Shown here piece by piece: positions 1-14,900 of a DNA stretch of 64,000 bases. The stretch comes from Cliona cf. orientalis (lineage: Eukaryota > Porifera > Demospongiae > Clionaida > Clionaidae). The notes below the pieces were generated by a model that saw only the letters and a list, made by a program, of their open reading frames with translations, was not told the origin of the DNA and searched no databases. The DNA is taken from the NCBI GenBank assembly GCA_963930775.1, contig OZ005706.1:2656545-2720544 (forward strand). Direction: 5' to 3'. Both the position numbers and the translations under genes were made by a program. Position 1 is the stretch's first letter, and every line of letters starts with the position of its first letter.

Positions 1-2
1 AA

Positions 3-2935
3 ATTGTGGATGACTATGAGAACGACATTGATATTTTCAAGGAATTGATTCAGAATGCAGATGATGCTGGAGCTACAGAAATAAAGTTCCTTATTGACTG
101 GAGATATCATCCAGGTGAGTCACTTATTGCTGAAGAATTAAAAGAATGGCAAGGCCCTGCTCTCATTGTCTACAACAATGCCACCTTTTCTGATGAAGAT
201 TTTGACAACATTTGTAAAGTTGCTGGTGAAACAAAGAAAGAAGACCCATTCAAAATTGGTCAGTTTGGTGTTGGATTTTGTGCCACCTATCATCTGACTG
301 ATCTTCCCAGCTTTATCAGCAGGAGATACTTTACAGTCTTTGACTGTCACACCACATACCTCGGAAGGAGAGTCTCAGCAAATGCTCCTGGTATGAGAAT
401 TGATCTGATTGATAATGAAGGTAGTCTTCAAGTTTATCGTGACCAATTTGTTCCCTATGATGGCCTTTTTAATTGTAGTATATTTAACCTTAAAGCTGAA
501 GGTGAGTATCCAGGTACATTGTTTCGGTTTCCATTTCGATCTTTAGTGACTAGCAAAAAGAGTAGAATTAGCAAGAAGATATACGACAAGGATAGCGTTT
601 CTGACTTAGTGCAAGCACTGAAAGAACAAAGCCACAAACTTCTTCTTTTCCTGAAACACATCAAACAAGTATCATTATACGAACTAAAAGGTAGTAGCCC
701 CTCCTCTACAAAAGAGGTATTTTCAGTAAGGTCAACCACTGAAAGTCCGACAGGAAGGACTGACTTAATAAGAAGGTATACTGGCAATGCTTCTGAATCC
801 TGTTTGACAAAAATTGATATTCATGTGCGTAGTGGTACCAAGGAAGTACGAAGTACTTGGGTAGTGTCCTCAGTAGTTGAAAATTGTCCATCAGATCTTC
901 AATGTCGTCCAGAAGCCAAAGGTCTGTTGCCCCTGGCAGAAGTTGCTATACAAATTGATCTATCTACAAGTGAGCAAATGTGGATGCCTATAGTTACCGG
1001 CTTGAAGTATGGTAAAGTGTTTTGCTTTCTTCCGTTGCCAATCACAATATCTCTTCCGTTCCATGTGAATGGGTTCTTCAGTGTTGGAAAAGACCGAAGG
1101 AATATTTTTGTAACAGATGACGAGTCATTTGGCTCACTATGGAACCAGGCACTAGCTGAAGGACCTCTTGTCCCAGCATTCGTTCACCTGTTGAGCAGTC
1201 TTTGTTGCAAGTGCAACTTATCGATCGTAACTAATCGTGAAATCAAACAGCAATATCTTAGCTCATACTATGCACTGTGGAATTTCAGTGGTGCATCAAG
1301 CTTGATAAGTGACAAATTTACTACTGCATTCCGAGGTTGTATTTCAAAAGAACAGCATCCCTTAATATGGTCTGAAATCAATGGAGGATGTTGGTTGCCT
1401 CCTACAGGCATTGTGGTGTTCAAGGATAATTTGCTGAGCTATGAATCAGAGCAGGTGATTGTACAAGATGCTTCCAATCTGTTGCTTCAACATGGTGTAA
1501 ACCTTGTTACTCTTCCAGAACATGTTTATAAAATATTGAGAGAATCTCTTAGTAGTGGTAGTAGAGTGTATAACCTTGAAGAGGTGTTCACAAAGTATTT
1601 TTTCCCAAGTTTTTCCAAGGTTGATCCAGAGGTGAGAGACAGAAGTATAAAATTCCTACTTGAACGACATGGAAAAAGTGGCTACTTTAAGTGGGCTGAA
1701 TCTTTTCTTAGGACACATCCATGTATTTCTTGTGAAGGTTCCGAGACTCTCAGACCAGTTTGTCAGTTGATTGATCCCAGCAATAAACTATTTAAATATC
1801 TGTACTATGTTAGTGAGGGTCGATTTCCTAGTAAAATTTTGCAAAGCTCCCCAATGGCAATGCAGTGCTTGAGAGGATTGGGCATGACTTCACGCAAACT
1901 CAGTGTTAGAGATCTTGAAGACAGGGCTAAATCAGTTGGAACTCTTGAAGATCACGAAGCCGCACTCAGATGTTCTCAAAACATATGTGCATACATTGGT
2001 TCAATATACCATGGCTCTGACGAGGTAGCTGAACTTCAGTCACTATATACCATACCATTTCTGCCTGTAAGGAAGAAGTCAGCCAATGCTGAAGTGCCTT
2101 GGTGTGGACGAACCCCATTTGCTTCTCCTTTAGAATTGTTTTCATCTCAGTACGAATGCTTGATCTTTTCTCAGCATCCGGTACTACATGTGCAAGATAT
2201 GTCTGAAAGCTCTGCTTATGCTCGCCTAGGAATCACCTCAAAGAGACCATCTTATGAACTTATTATGACTCATCTCAAGTGTGTTATTGAAAATGTTCCT
2301 AGTGAACCATCTGATGCCACTGTGAAGTACTTAGATCAATCCATGAAGGAACTGTACAGTTACATACAAAGTCATCACAGCTCACAAGAAGAGGTGACTC
2401 AATTAATGCAAATGAACAAATTTATCTGGCAAGATGGATGTTTTCTAAGTCCAACCCAGGTTGTTGGTTTTTGGAACAACAATTGTTATCCTTATTTGTG
2501 TCAGCTAAGTGCAGCCAATCAGCAATTCTTAAGTTTTTTTGGAGTGGAAAGAGAAGCATCTGTAGGAATGCTAATACAAGTTCTTGAAAAGATTGCCAGA
2601 GATCATGATACAAATCCTTTATCTGACAAAGTCTTGGAATTTGTTGAATATACTTCAGGCCAGCTAGAAAAGAGTTTACCCAATGAGCATGATGGATCAT
2701 CTGCCACTATATATCTTCCAGACGAAGAAAAGATCATGCGTGAAACTTCAGGTTTGGCTGATAATGTTAGCCTTGAATGGATTGAAACTTCACAGCTCTA
2801 CCAACAATTCGTGAAGAACAAAAACTGCCGTTTAGTTCACAAAAGCATTCCCCAAGAACGGGCTATAAAACTTGGAGTGAATCGTCTAACTCACTTGATG
2901 TTTCCATCACACTCAGTTCGTCTAGCATACACCAA
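3..2935 (+). repeat. Sacsin repeat 1 (N-terminal end cut by the window)
   Basis: Coding repeat of about 3 kb. The ATPase box is E13-L-I-Q-N-A-D-D with the usual catalytic-type Glu and Asn, and the lid is IGQFGVGFCATYH. It ends with the YLPDEEKIMRE...IPQERAIKLGV block that closes repeats 1 to 3. Confidence 0.85.
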
Positions 2936-5900
2936 AGTTGGGCAGCATGAAGAGATTACTCACAGACTTAAAAGACTGGTGGATGACTATCAAAATGACA
3001 TTGACGTCTTTAAAGAACTGATTCAGAATGCAGATGATGCTGGAGCTACAGAGGTAAAATTTCTTATAGACTGGAGATACCATCCGGAAACATCACTCAT
3101 CGCTAAAGAACTAGCAGTGTGGCAAGGGCCAGCTTTGATTGTCCACAATAATGCTAAATTTTCAGATGAAGACTTTGACAGCATTTGCCAAGTTGCTGGT
3201 GAAACAAAGAGACGTGATCCATTCAAGATTGGTCGGTTTGGAGTTGGATTTTGTGCCACGTATCACCTGACTGATCTTCCCAGCTTCATCAGCAGGAGAT
3301 ACTTTACTGTCTTTGATTCTCATACCACCTATCTTGGAGACCGAGTGTCTGCAAATGCTCCTGGCATGAGATTTGACCTGATTGAAAACAAAGACAGCCT
3401 TCCACTTTATCATGACCAATTTATTCCATATAAGGATCTTTTTGACTGCAATATATTTAGCCTGGAGGGTGAAGACGGATATCAAGGCACATTGTTCAGG
3501 TTTCCTTTTCGGAACTCACAAACTGGTCCAAAGAGTAAAATTTGCAATGAAATGTATGATAAGAGAAAGGTTTCTAAACTGATAAAGTCACTGAAAGATC
3601 AAGGCGAAGAACTTCTAATCTTCTTGAAGAATGTCAACAGAGTGTTTCTGTATGAACTAGATGAAGGCTGCGATCCATCAACACCAAAAGAACTTTTTTC
3701 GGTAGACTGTACTGTAGGGAAATCAGCACCAAGAACAGAACTGATCAAAAATTTCAAAGAGCACCCTATACTGAGAGTCCCTTTTGATAATAGAACCTGC
3801 GTAACCAAATTTGACATTCGAGTGCATGATAGTGACAAAAATGTGCAAAGTACCTGGTTGGTGTCCTCAGCAATCGGTACTCGTCCTTCAGATCTTCAGA
3901 ATCGTCCTGAAATTGAAGGTCTAGTGCCTCTGGCAGAAGTTTCCATAAAACTTGATCCATCCTCTACTGAGCAATTATGGAAGCCGAGTACTGGCTCTAA
4001 GTATGGTAAAGTGTTTTGCTTTCTTCCTTTACCCAAGAGAATATCTCTTCCTTTCCATGTGAATGGATTCTTTAGTGTTGGAAAAGATCGTAGAGACATT
4101 TCTGCAGCAGATGACCAATCCTTTGGCCCACTATGGAACAAGGCACTTGCAGGAAGACCACTTGTCACAGCTTTCATTCACCTGTTGAACAGTCTGACTA
4201 ACAAGTGTATGTTGTCAGCTGTAACTGATCCTGAAATTAAACAGAATCTCCTTCAATCCTACTATTCCTTATGGAAGTTCGGTGCAGAATCAGGTTTGAT
4301 ATGTAGCGAATTTATCCCCTCGTTCAAAGCCACCATTTCTGCCGAGACATGCAAAATCCTATGGTCTGAAGTAAGAGGAGGACGATGGTTGTCTCCTACA
4401 AAAGTTATTGTATTTAAGGATGATTTCATGGGACATAAATTAAAGAAGATGTTAGAAAAAGATGCTTGTGATTTGATGCTTCATGATGGTAAAAATGTTG
4501 TAGACCTTCCTGAACATGTGTATGAAATGCTAAATACATATCTTGCCAAAAATGGCAAGATATATAACTATAAAACGTTCTGCATCGAACATTTATTTCC
4601 CAGCATTGCCAAGATTGATCCGGAAGTAAGAAATAGGAACATAAAATTCCTACTTGAACAATCAGAAAAACACAATGGAAAAGATGATGATTTTAAGTGG
4701 GCTGAAGAAAAACTCTGTACCTTTCCATGCATTCCTTGTGAAGGTTCTGAACATCTTAGCAAAACCAGTCAATTGATTGACCCTAGAGAAAAACTGCTTG
4801 AATGCCTTTATGATACTGATGAGGGCAGGTTTCCCATTAAGGATCTACAAAAGTCTAAAAAGGCTATGAAATGCTTGAAGAGGATGGGTATGACTGATTC
4901 TAAACTCAGCACTGAAGATCTTGTAGAGAGAGCTAAATCAATTGCTAAAATACGTGAGTATGACCTTGCACTTCAGCGCTCTCAGCATCTATGTACATAC
5001 ATTGCCTCTGATAGCCGAGATGATCTACAATCACTGCTAAAGATAGCATTTCTTCCAGCTAAATTGAAGCCAGATAACGTCGATGTACCATGGTGTAGCA
5101 AACTTCAACCATTTGATTCTCCCTCACGTTTGTATCCTCGGGAATGTGAGCACCTGATATTTTCCCAGCACCCAGTTGTAGCGGAAGGTACTAATAGCAA
5201 GGTATGTATTAATCTTGGCATTACTGCAAAAAAGCCATCATTTGAGTCACTCATTGCTCATCTTAAGTGTGTTATTGCTGAAATTGTGCGAAGAGAATCC
5301 CCACCAAGTGCTAGTACTTGTCAGTACCTGGATGAATCCATGAGGACTCTGTATAAGCATATACAGACTAACCACTCCTCAGATCAAGAGGTGCAGCAGT
5401 TGTTACGTTTAGAGACTTTAATTTGGCAAGAGGGACATTTCTTAACTCCAAGCCAGGTTGTAGTTCATTGGGATTACAATCATAATTGTGTACCTTACCT
5501 GTGTCAGCTTGCAGCACCCTACAAGCCTTTCGCCAAACTCTTCGGAGTAAAAGATGAGGCAAGCATGAAAAAGCTCATACAAATTCTTGAAAAAATCGCC
5601 AAAGATCATGATGCTGTTCCCATATCGGACACAATACTGGAATTTGTTAAGTTCACTTCAGAGCAACTTGAAAAGAAGATTCAACCTGAAATTATGAAAT
5701 CTCTACAGATATATCTTCCAGATAGCAATAAAATTATGCGTGAAAGTTGCGTATTGACAGATAATGTTAGTACAGAATGGATGAGAAATTCACAGTGTTT
5801 TCATGACCTTGTGAGACGCAAAAATCGTTATTTGATTCATGAAAGTATTCCACAGGAACGTGCAGTAAAACTTGGTGTATGCCGGCTAAGTCATGTGATA

Positions 5901-8900
5901 TTTCCAACACTTTCTGTTCCTCTGACCTACAAAAGTTTTCGTCATCACATAGAGATTAATCGGAAGCTTAAAAGTGTGGTGGACGACTATGACAAAGATA
6001 CTTTTATCTTCAAAGAACTTATTCAGAATGCAGATGATGCTGGAGCCACTGAGGTAAACTTTCTCATTGATTGGAGACGTCATCCAGAAGAGTCGCTCAT
6101 TACTGAAGAGCTAAAGGAGTGGCAAGGTCCAGCTTTGGTTGTTCACAACAATGCTACTTTTTCAGATGAAGATTTTGACAACATTTGCAAAATTGCTGGA
6201 GAAATGAAGAAAGAAGATCCGCTCAAAATCGGTCGGTTTGGACTTGGCTTTTGTACTGTATACCACCTCACCGATCTTCCTAGTGTTATCAGTGGAAAGT
6301 ATTTGACAATGTTTGATTCCCATACTGTCTACCTTGGAAATAGAGTCTCTGCAGAGGCACCAGTTATGAGAGTTGACTTGATTGAAAACAAAGATGCTGT
6401 TGAACTTTATCATGACCAGTTTCTTCCATACCAAGACCTGTTTGGTTGCAACGTATTCAATATTGCAGATGGATATTCAGGTACTCTATTTAGGTTTCCT
6501 TTTCGGACGCCACTAACTAGTAAGGAAAGTAAGATCAGCTTAAAAATATATGACAGGAGTAGAGTCACTGGCTTAGTACAAGCACTAAAAGATCAAAGTG
6601 AAGAACTTCTTATCTTCTTGAAACATGTCAACAAAATTTCACTGTATGAACTAGATCATGATGAGAGTAGACCATCAGAAGCAAGGGAGGTATTTTCAGT
6701 TGAGTGTACTGTAGGAAGTTACAGAGAAAGAAACGAACGAATTAAGAATTGTTCTAGCCGAGTTAAACGTATTTTTAGTGACAAAACCTGTGTCTCAAAA
6801 TTTGATATTCAAGTATACAATGACCCCAGTGAAAGGATTAAGCACACATGGGTAGTGTCTTCTGCTATTGGAGCATATCCTTCAGATATTCCTGATAATT
6901 CTGAAGTCAAAGGTCTCTTGCCCTTTGCAGAAGTTGCTATTAAGATTGATTTATCCATTGATGAACAAGTATGGAAACCAGTTACTGATTGCAACTATGG
7001 CAGATTGTTTTGCTTCCTTCCCTTACAGCGGAAATTGCCACTTCCTTTCCATATGAATGGATATTTTAGCATCGGAAGTGATCGTAAAGCCATCTTGGAA
7101 AAAAATGACAAGTCCTCTGGCTCACTGTGGAATCAAAGTATAGTTGAAGGACCTCTAGTTGAAGCAGTTGTTCACCTATTTACCAGTCTCAGTAGCCAAT
7201 GCAAATCATCCATTATTGCTGATCCTGAAATTAAACATGATTATCTTCACTCTTACTATGCCTTGTGGAACTTTGGTAAAGTTTTGGGTTTGATTGGTGG
7301 AAAGTTTAATACTGCTTTCAGGGATTCTGTTCCAGAGCAAAAGCGTCCCATAATACTGTCTGAAAGGAATGGAGGGTGTTGGTTGCCTCCTACAAAAATT
7401 GTGGTGTTCAGGGATGACCTACTGAGGCGTGAATCAAAGAGTGTGATTGAAAGAGATGCTGCTGAACTGTTGCTTCAACACGGCCTAAATGTTGCAGATC
7501 TTCCAGAACATGTATATGAAATACTAAGCAAATCTCTCCTCAGCAGCAAAAGAGAGTATGATTATAGTAGATTTTGTGAAGAGTATGTGTTTCCCCATAT
7601 CTCCAAAATTGATTCAGAAGTCAGGGATAGAAACATTATATTCATAGTTGAGCAGCATGGAAAAAGCAGTTGTTTTCTCTGGGCAGAAAAATGTCTTAGG
7701 ACACATCAATGCATCCCTTGTGAAGGTTCTGAGACTCTCAGACCTACTTGTCAACTAGTTGATCCTAGAAATCAACTGCTTGAAAATCTCTATGATATCA
7801 GTGAAGGTCGATTTCCTTGTAAAATTTTGCAAAACTCTCCAAAAGCAATGGAATGTTTGAAGAATTGTGGCATGGCAACGTCAGAACTCGACATTCATGA
7901 CCTCGAAGATAGAGCTAAATCTGTTGCAAAACTTGAGTATGAAGTAGCCGTCAGACGCTCTCATAACATATGTGATTACATTGCTTCTGTGTATGGAGGT
8001 TCATTATTAAGTATAGCAGTTGAGACGTTGCTGCAGACATCACTTACTGCAGATGAACTTCGACCACTCTCAGTTATACAATTTCTTCCTGTGAAAGGCA
8101 AACCAAATAATGTTGAGCTGCCATGGTATGGTAAATATCATTCTTTTGAATCTCCCTCATGTCTGTATCCACCAAGATGTGAAAGTTTGATCTTTTCCCA
8201 GCATCCCATAATTGTGAAAACTATTAATAATGAGGCATGCAAACGCCTTGGAATTTCTTCTAACCAGCCTCCACTTAGATCCATCATTGCTCATCTTAAA
8301 TGCCTTATTGAGCACATTGTCAAAAGTGATACGAAACCAGACGATGACACAATCAAGTTTCTAGATACAGCAATGCCAGAGCTATACAAGCACATAGACA
8401 CAGCACATTCTTCTCAACAGGAACTACAAAATGAATTGTCACAGTTAGGGACATTCATTTGGCAAGATGCACACTTTTTAAGCCCTGACCAGGTAGTTGG
8501 TAATTGGGGTCACAATTACATACCCTACCTGTGCCAGCTGAGTATAAACAACACACCATTTCGGCGTCTATTTGGAGTGGAGAAAGAGGCAACACAAGAT
8601 GCGCTAGTACAAATTCTTCAAAAAATTTCTCAAGATCATGATACTGTTCCTATATCGGATGCATTGTTGGAGTTTGTTGTGTATACATCAGTACAACTGG
8701 AAAGCAAGATACAGGATGAGAAAGTAAGACAATCTACAATTTATCTTCCTGATGATAATAAGATCATGCGCAAGACTTCATCATTGGCTGACAATATCAG
8801 CAGTGATTGGGTGAAAAGATCAAACCTCTATACGAATTTTTTGAGCAGCGGTACTGGCTTCTTGGTTCATGAAAGTATTCCTCGGGAATGTGCCATAAAG

Positions 8901-11900
8901 CTTGGTGTGAAAGCTTTACTAGATGCTCTCCTGAGAGAAATGGAAGATGTTCAATTTCTCAAGCAAACTGAGTTTGGAAAGTGTGAGATGACTCTCTGTG
9001 ACGAACTAGATAATATCATTAAGCGATATCCAACAGATACAACGATTTTTAAACAGTTTATTCAAAATGCTGATGCTGCTCAAGCTACTGAAATTACTTT
9101 TGTGTTGGATCATCGAGAAGACTTTCCTGACAATACACTTGTTTATCCAAGTCTAGCATGGAAGTCATTGCAAAAGACACCTGCCCTGTGTATCATTGTT
9201 AACAAGAAAGTCACAGCTGCCGAAATTGAAGAATTTGCAAAGCTAGATGGCAAGGATAGACCTGCTGATTTAATTAGCAGGTTAGGATTTGGCTTTAATG
9301 TAGCTTATCACATCACTGATTGCCCCAGCCTTGTTGTCTTTTCTGAAGATGGAGCACCTGAGTGCCTTTGCATTTTTGATCCTACACAACAATTTGTACC
9401 CCATTCTACTAAGTGGACACCAGGTAGGAAATGGAACTTCAAGAATAAAGATCAATATTCTGAGTTTCCCGATCAATTCCAGTCTTATCTAACAGATGAT
9501 CTCCCACGGTTAACACGGTGTGTACCAAACCGTCAAGTTGACTTTGCAAAGAACGGCTATGTTGTGTTCAGGCTGCCACTTACAAGGTTGCATCCCATAG
9601 TACATGAAATTGGCCCCAATTTAGCTCCAAGAAAGCTAAGATCAGGAAACTCATTTAAACAATCAAAGCTATCTGATTTACTCAAACAACTTGTTGGAGT
9701 TTCCCAAGATGTACTTCTCTTCTTGAATCACGTGAAAATTGTGTCTGCATTTGAGATCAGAAAAGATGGTACACTGGTACATCATTTCACCTCTCAAGCT
9801 AGCATTCCATCACAATATCAACAACATTACGATAGCTTCCCAAGACATCTCAAGGATGGCACAAAGCAAGTGTCATTAACACACCAAGTGAATATTACTC
9901 TCACCCGGCCAGGCTCTTCACTGGTTACTCCATGGTTAGTACAAAGAGGCATTGATAAGAAGAAATTGAAGCCAAAAACTGTGAAAGACAGTTTACATTT
10001 AGATGTTCTCCCCGTTGGTGGTGTAGCTGCACCATTGAAGGAACTGCCAAATCACACTTACTACTTATTCTGCCAGCTTCCATTGCCTGTGATCATCGGC
10101 CTTCCAGTTCACATCAATGGACATTTTCTGGTGGATAACTCTGATTCAGTAGAGCACCGCAGCGTTTGTGAGAGTTGGAATCAGTCTCTTGTTGAAAAAG
10201 TGATAGCACCTGCTTATATTGAATTAATTATTGCTGTAAGCAAAAGTGATTTGATAAGCACTGCTGATACCAAGAAATGGTTCTATTCTCTGTTTCCTCA
10301 GCCAGATGTACCTATGTCAGCAAAAAAGGGTGACACAGAGAGGATTGCTAGTGTTGCAGTTTGGAGAATTCGTCACTCATTCTATAAGGAGTTACTTGAA
10401 TGCAATCCAGCTGTCCTGATTCTTGAGGAAGCAAGCCCAAGTTCAATATGCCACTGGACAGAAGTTAAAGATAAGTCAAAGTTGCAAAATTTAATTAAAG
10501 ATAAGTCACAGTGCCTATTTCGCATACCGTATGTCTGTGAGAAGACAAAAGAAACACTGTTGGTCGGTGATGAACTTTGCCATGCGTTGGTATCCCTGGG
10601 ATTGAAAATAACAGTAGCACCAGGTAGCGTACATCGTGGATGTTCGCAAGTAGACCTCTTATATAAGACCTCAGCAAGAGTAGAACCAGAAAAGGTGGTG
10701 AAGCACCTACAGCACTTAAATCTTACAGTGGAAAACAGAGCAATCATCAAGAGACACATTCAATGTTTACTTCAATATTGTATATCTGGCTATACCTCAC
10801 AAGAAGTTCCATCACTGTTTAGTAAAGCCCTGTACCTACTCGCCAAAGATAACTCACTTCAAAGAGGCTATTTGCTCCAATCTCGATTTTCAGACCTTCT
10901 TCCACACAAGGCTGATCGGTTTGCTGATCCAGAATTGGAAAGATCAAGAGTTGGTGAGAGACTTCAGTCATGTAAAGTGATATGCACACTACCTATGAAA
11001 TATGTAGCAGATAACATCGATCTTCCTAATTCAAGGAAAAATATTCACAATTTTTCCTCTGTCAATTTGGATACCATAAAACTCTTATGGGAGTATCATT
11101 CACAGGCAGCACTTCTTCCAACACCTGAACTGTTTACATCGCAACTTGCTCAGTACTTCTCCACGAAAGTAATCATTCCCACTAAAGATGACACCCTGTA
11201 TCCAGTTTGTTTATCAAAAACGCTTGTAAGAAGCTCATCTAGTAGGTGTAATAACTGCAGTGTGATGAAAAAGCTTGGTTACGCGGAAATTGACTTCAGG
11301 AGATTTGCGATTAGTAACAAAGGTCAATTGAATACTATCATCAACAACCTAACTAGTTGCTTCACAGATGGAAGAGATATTATAGAGTGTTTCAGATTGA
11401 TTGATCCCCAAAATTGTGACGTACAGTTGTCAGATTCTGAAGCTAAATCATTTGCTTCTTCATTAGGAAGCGCTCCAAGTAGTCAACTGCAGAGAGTTTC
11501 ACGCATCGTACAAGAAATGCCATTGTTTTATGCAGCAGATGGATCAAGAGTCTCTCTTCATGGGGTAACCAAGGCATACATACTAACCACAACTAGTATG
11601 CCACTTGATGGAGTTGTACTCAGAGACGGAGCACAGGTTGTCCTGAAGACTACCAACACCAAGGCTATTGACGACCTTTATAATGGCGTCATCTCTAAGT
11701 CTACGAGGGATTATGTTGATTCTGAGGACTTTTATTTACGATTGGTGTTGCCATCTATTATGACCTTTGAGATGAATGCTGCTAAGAAACATATTAAGTA
11801 TCTTTTTACACACAAAGAAGCTATGAGCAAGGCTTGGGCCAAGCTAAAGGATACACCATTCATTCGACATAATAGTCAGCTCTACAAAGTCAAAGACTTA

Positions 11901-14900
11901 TATGATCACCGAGTTGAATTCTTCACTACGTTCATGCAGGAGAGTGTTTTGCCAACTCCATGGTGTGACAGAATGACTATCATGGAACACCTTGATTTGC
12001 ATATCACTGTTACCACTAAAGAATGGTTGCAGCATGCGTGGAGGTTTTCTAGTGAAGCAATTGATGGAACAACCGAGGCAAGATCTGGTGTCTTGCTAAA
12101 TCAACTGATTAAAATGGCAAAAGGTGCTTCAAAAAGCTTTCTGCAAAAGGTGGCAGAATTAACATTTTTGTATTCATCAAAACCACATGAGCTGAATGTG
12201 TTACTCTCTCTTTTGTTTCCAGAAGAGCATCCTACTGGGCCAAATAAGATTAAATTTGCTTGTTCTGTGCCAGTTGAACATGCCAATATTGCCTGCTTGT
12301 GTAAATCAATTCTTCCAAGTAGCTGCCGTCCATTAATGAGTCATAAACTAGCTTTGTCTATTGAGGATCCTGTTTCTCCCAAAACAGTGGCTGAAAATCT
12401 AAAGCATCTATGTGAACGTGTTAGTGTCAGCTGCACAAGGTCCAACCGGCGGCAAGCGACCAAGCTGATTGATATTTTTGAACAGCACTATACCATCCTT
12501 AACCGAGAAAGGCTGCATAAAAGTGTATTTAATGAACTAAAGGGTGTTCAATGTATTTTACGCACTAACAGCCAATGGCTTCAACTGGTCAAAGCCAGTC
12601 AACTTGTTATGCAGCTGCCATCAAACTGCTCTTTGGAGCCCTACTGTTATGGAGTATCTCGTTGGTTACGAAAGTACTCAAACTTCCTTATTGCTTTGGG
12701 TGTTAGAGAGGTGTTAAAAGTTCAAGATTTCATTGATATTCTTGCAAATATCCATAGTGAACGTGATGATGATGACACTACCTGCAATACATACAGGAGT
12801 GTGATAGAAACAGCATATAGGGAATTGATACAGCACTTAAGGCGAGATACAGCAAGAAGAAATCTAACTGGTGATGTATACCTACCTGATGAGGTCATGA
12901 ACCTTAGAAAGAGCACTGAGCTATGTCTAAATGATGCTCCTTGGTATAGAAGCAGGCTTCCTCCTGACTGTACCCTCAAAATCATACTCCAGCCTCCTGT
13001 TGACAGTGAGGGGCATCGCACACTCCCTGATGTGCTTAAAGTAAAGCGGCTAAGTGAAATAGTTGTTGAGAAAATGTTAGAAAGCTGTAAATCACCTGAC
13101 TTTACATGCACTGATGAAGAGCTCTTTGCACAGAGAAGACGGCCAGACTCTGGACGGTGTATGTTTGTACGAAATATCCTCGATACTTTGAATTCTGAAG
13201 AACTTTTTGAAGGTTTCTGTCGCATGTACTATACCGAGCACAACTCCACTCCACCACGAGCATTCAAGCGTTTGGCTAAGAAACTCAAAGAAGTAAAAGT
13301 TCGTTGCATCAATACTGAAATCAAGACCGTCCTTTACTTTAATGATGAAGAATTGCCAGGTACTGAAGACTCTAACAAGCTATGCCATCTGACTAAAGAG
13401 AACGATGTGCCTGTAATTTATATATCTCCTCATATTAGGAATGTTGATGGTGGTAAATTTTTAAGGGATCTTGCTAGTTGCATCAGCAGATTACTGGGAC
13501 ACAAACTCAGGAATATGGTCCCTATTGCTGCCGTTTTTGGCTGCCATCCTAGTGAAATTCATCAAGTATTGACTAAAGAGAAAATATGTGAGTATGCTGA
13601 AGGGAGCACAACCACTAAAGCTATCACTATTGGTGATCCAGTTCCATGGAAAAATATCCCACCGCAAGATTCCGTTGTAGTGCTTAACTATCAACCCGGC
13701 GATACTGTCTGTTACATTCGTGATGATGGTTCCTTGATTTATGCAGAGGTTTTAAGATGTGACAGTGGTAGAGAGCCAGTATATCAACTGCTGGAGCCAA
13801 TATTAACCATAAGAGTGGGAGAGATCAGCACACCACAGAACAAACCTGCAACTGCCAATGATGCTACAGCTGGCAACGTTGCTGCAGGCGGTGATGACAA
13901 TTGTGCTAGTGATGCTGACAATGACAGTAAGCATGGTAGTGATCATGACAGTGATGAATACTTTAGTGCCAGTGAAGGTGCTGCTAGTGATGATGATTAT
14001 GACGATCAAGATGGCAGGGTATTCGATTATAGTGATCCTTCAATCTTGAGAGTTTCTCCAATAAAGGTCTTTAGAATGATTAGTGTATCCCAGAGGAGAT
14101 CCATATGGGGTGGAACTACTACTACCTTTGCTACACCCGTAGCTTTGGCAACAGTTCCTGCCAACAGCCGTACTTCAATTGAACAGTGGATAGAAGCCCT
14201 TTATAATTCTCTCCTGTTCACTTCCTATCCCGGACTCATCCAGACAGTACTAACTCTGAGGCTCTTGGGTCACTTGCATCATCAGCTGATTATATGTAAG
14301 AGATCTCCAGCAATGCTTGGCCAAGCAATTCAGAAAATTAGCGACACTTTCAACCTTGTCACCACACTGCAAGCTACTGGTAATCAACAAGAGCAAAGTA
14401 TTGCTAACATTCTTACTACTATTATGAGGGATGCTCCAAATGATATCAAAAGACTATTTCCTACAAATGCACTTGGAAGAATTCTTGATATTCAGTATCA
14501 ATCTACCCAAGGTAGTAGTGCCTCACGCTCAACCTTTCCAAGTCTGGGAGTTTTATTTGGTAACCTGCAAAAATACATGAATATATCAAATTGGTTCTCT
14601 AATTTATCTTTTCAAAGGTGGCGAAGAAATTCTCGGAATCCTCAAGTAGTGTCTATGGGTAATCAGCCAGAAGTGTGTATGAGAAGTGCAATTGCTTGGT
14701 TGTCACAAGCAAAAGTTGATTTCTCTGCTGCACAGTCATTGTTCATTACTCCAGCTGATGGTGCAGGGCCAGCCAGATGCAATTTTCCTGCCCTAGTTTG
14801 CTTTCTGTGTCATGACACGGTAGAAAAGAGCATTAAAGGAGTTCTCTATGCATTCTGCGGTCTTCGACAGGATCTTGTAGTCTGCAGAAATTTGGTCACA

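Noticed and set aside
6..8. GTG as the start of the giant ORF
   Set aside because: The second copy shows the same residues inside a repeat (KKIVDDYEND), and the frame is open to the window edge.
12722..13225. 167-codon minus-strand ORF
   Set aside because: Shadow of the sacsin-like coding strand; no motif.
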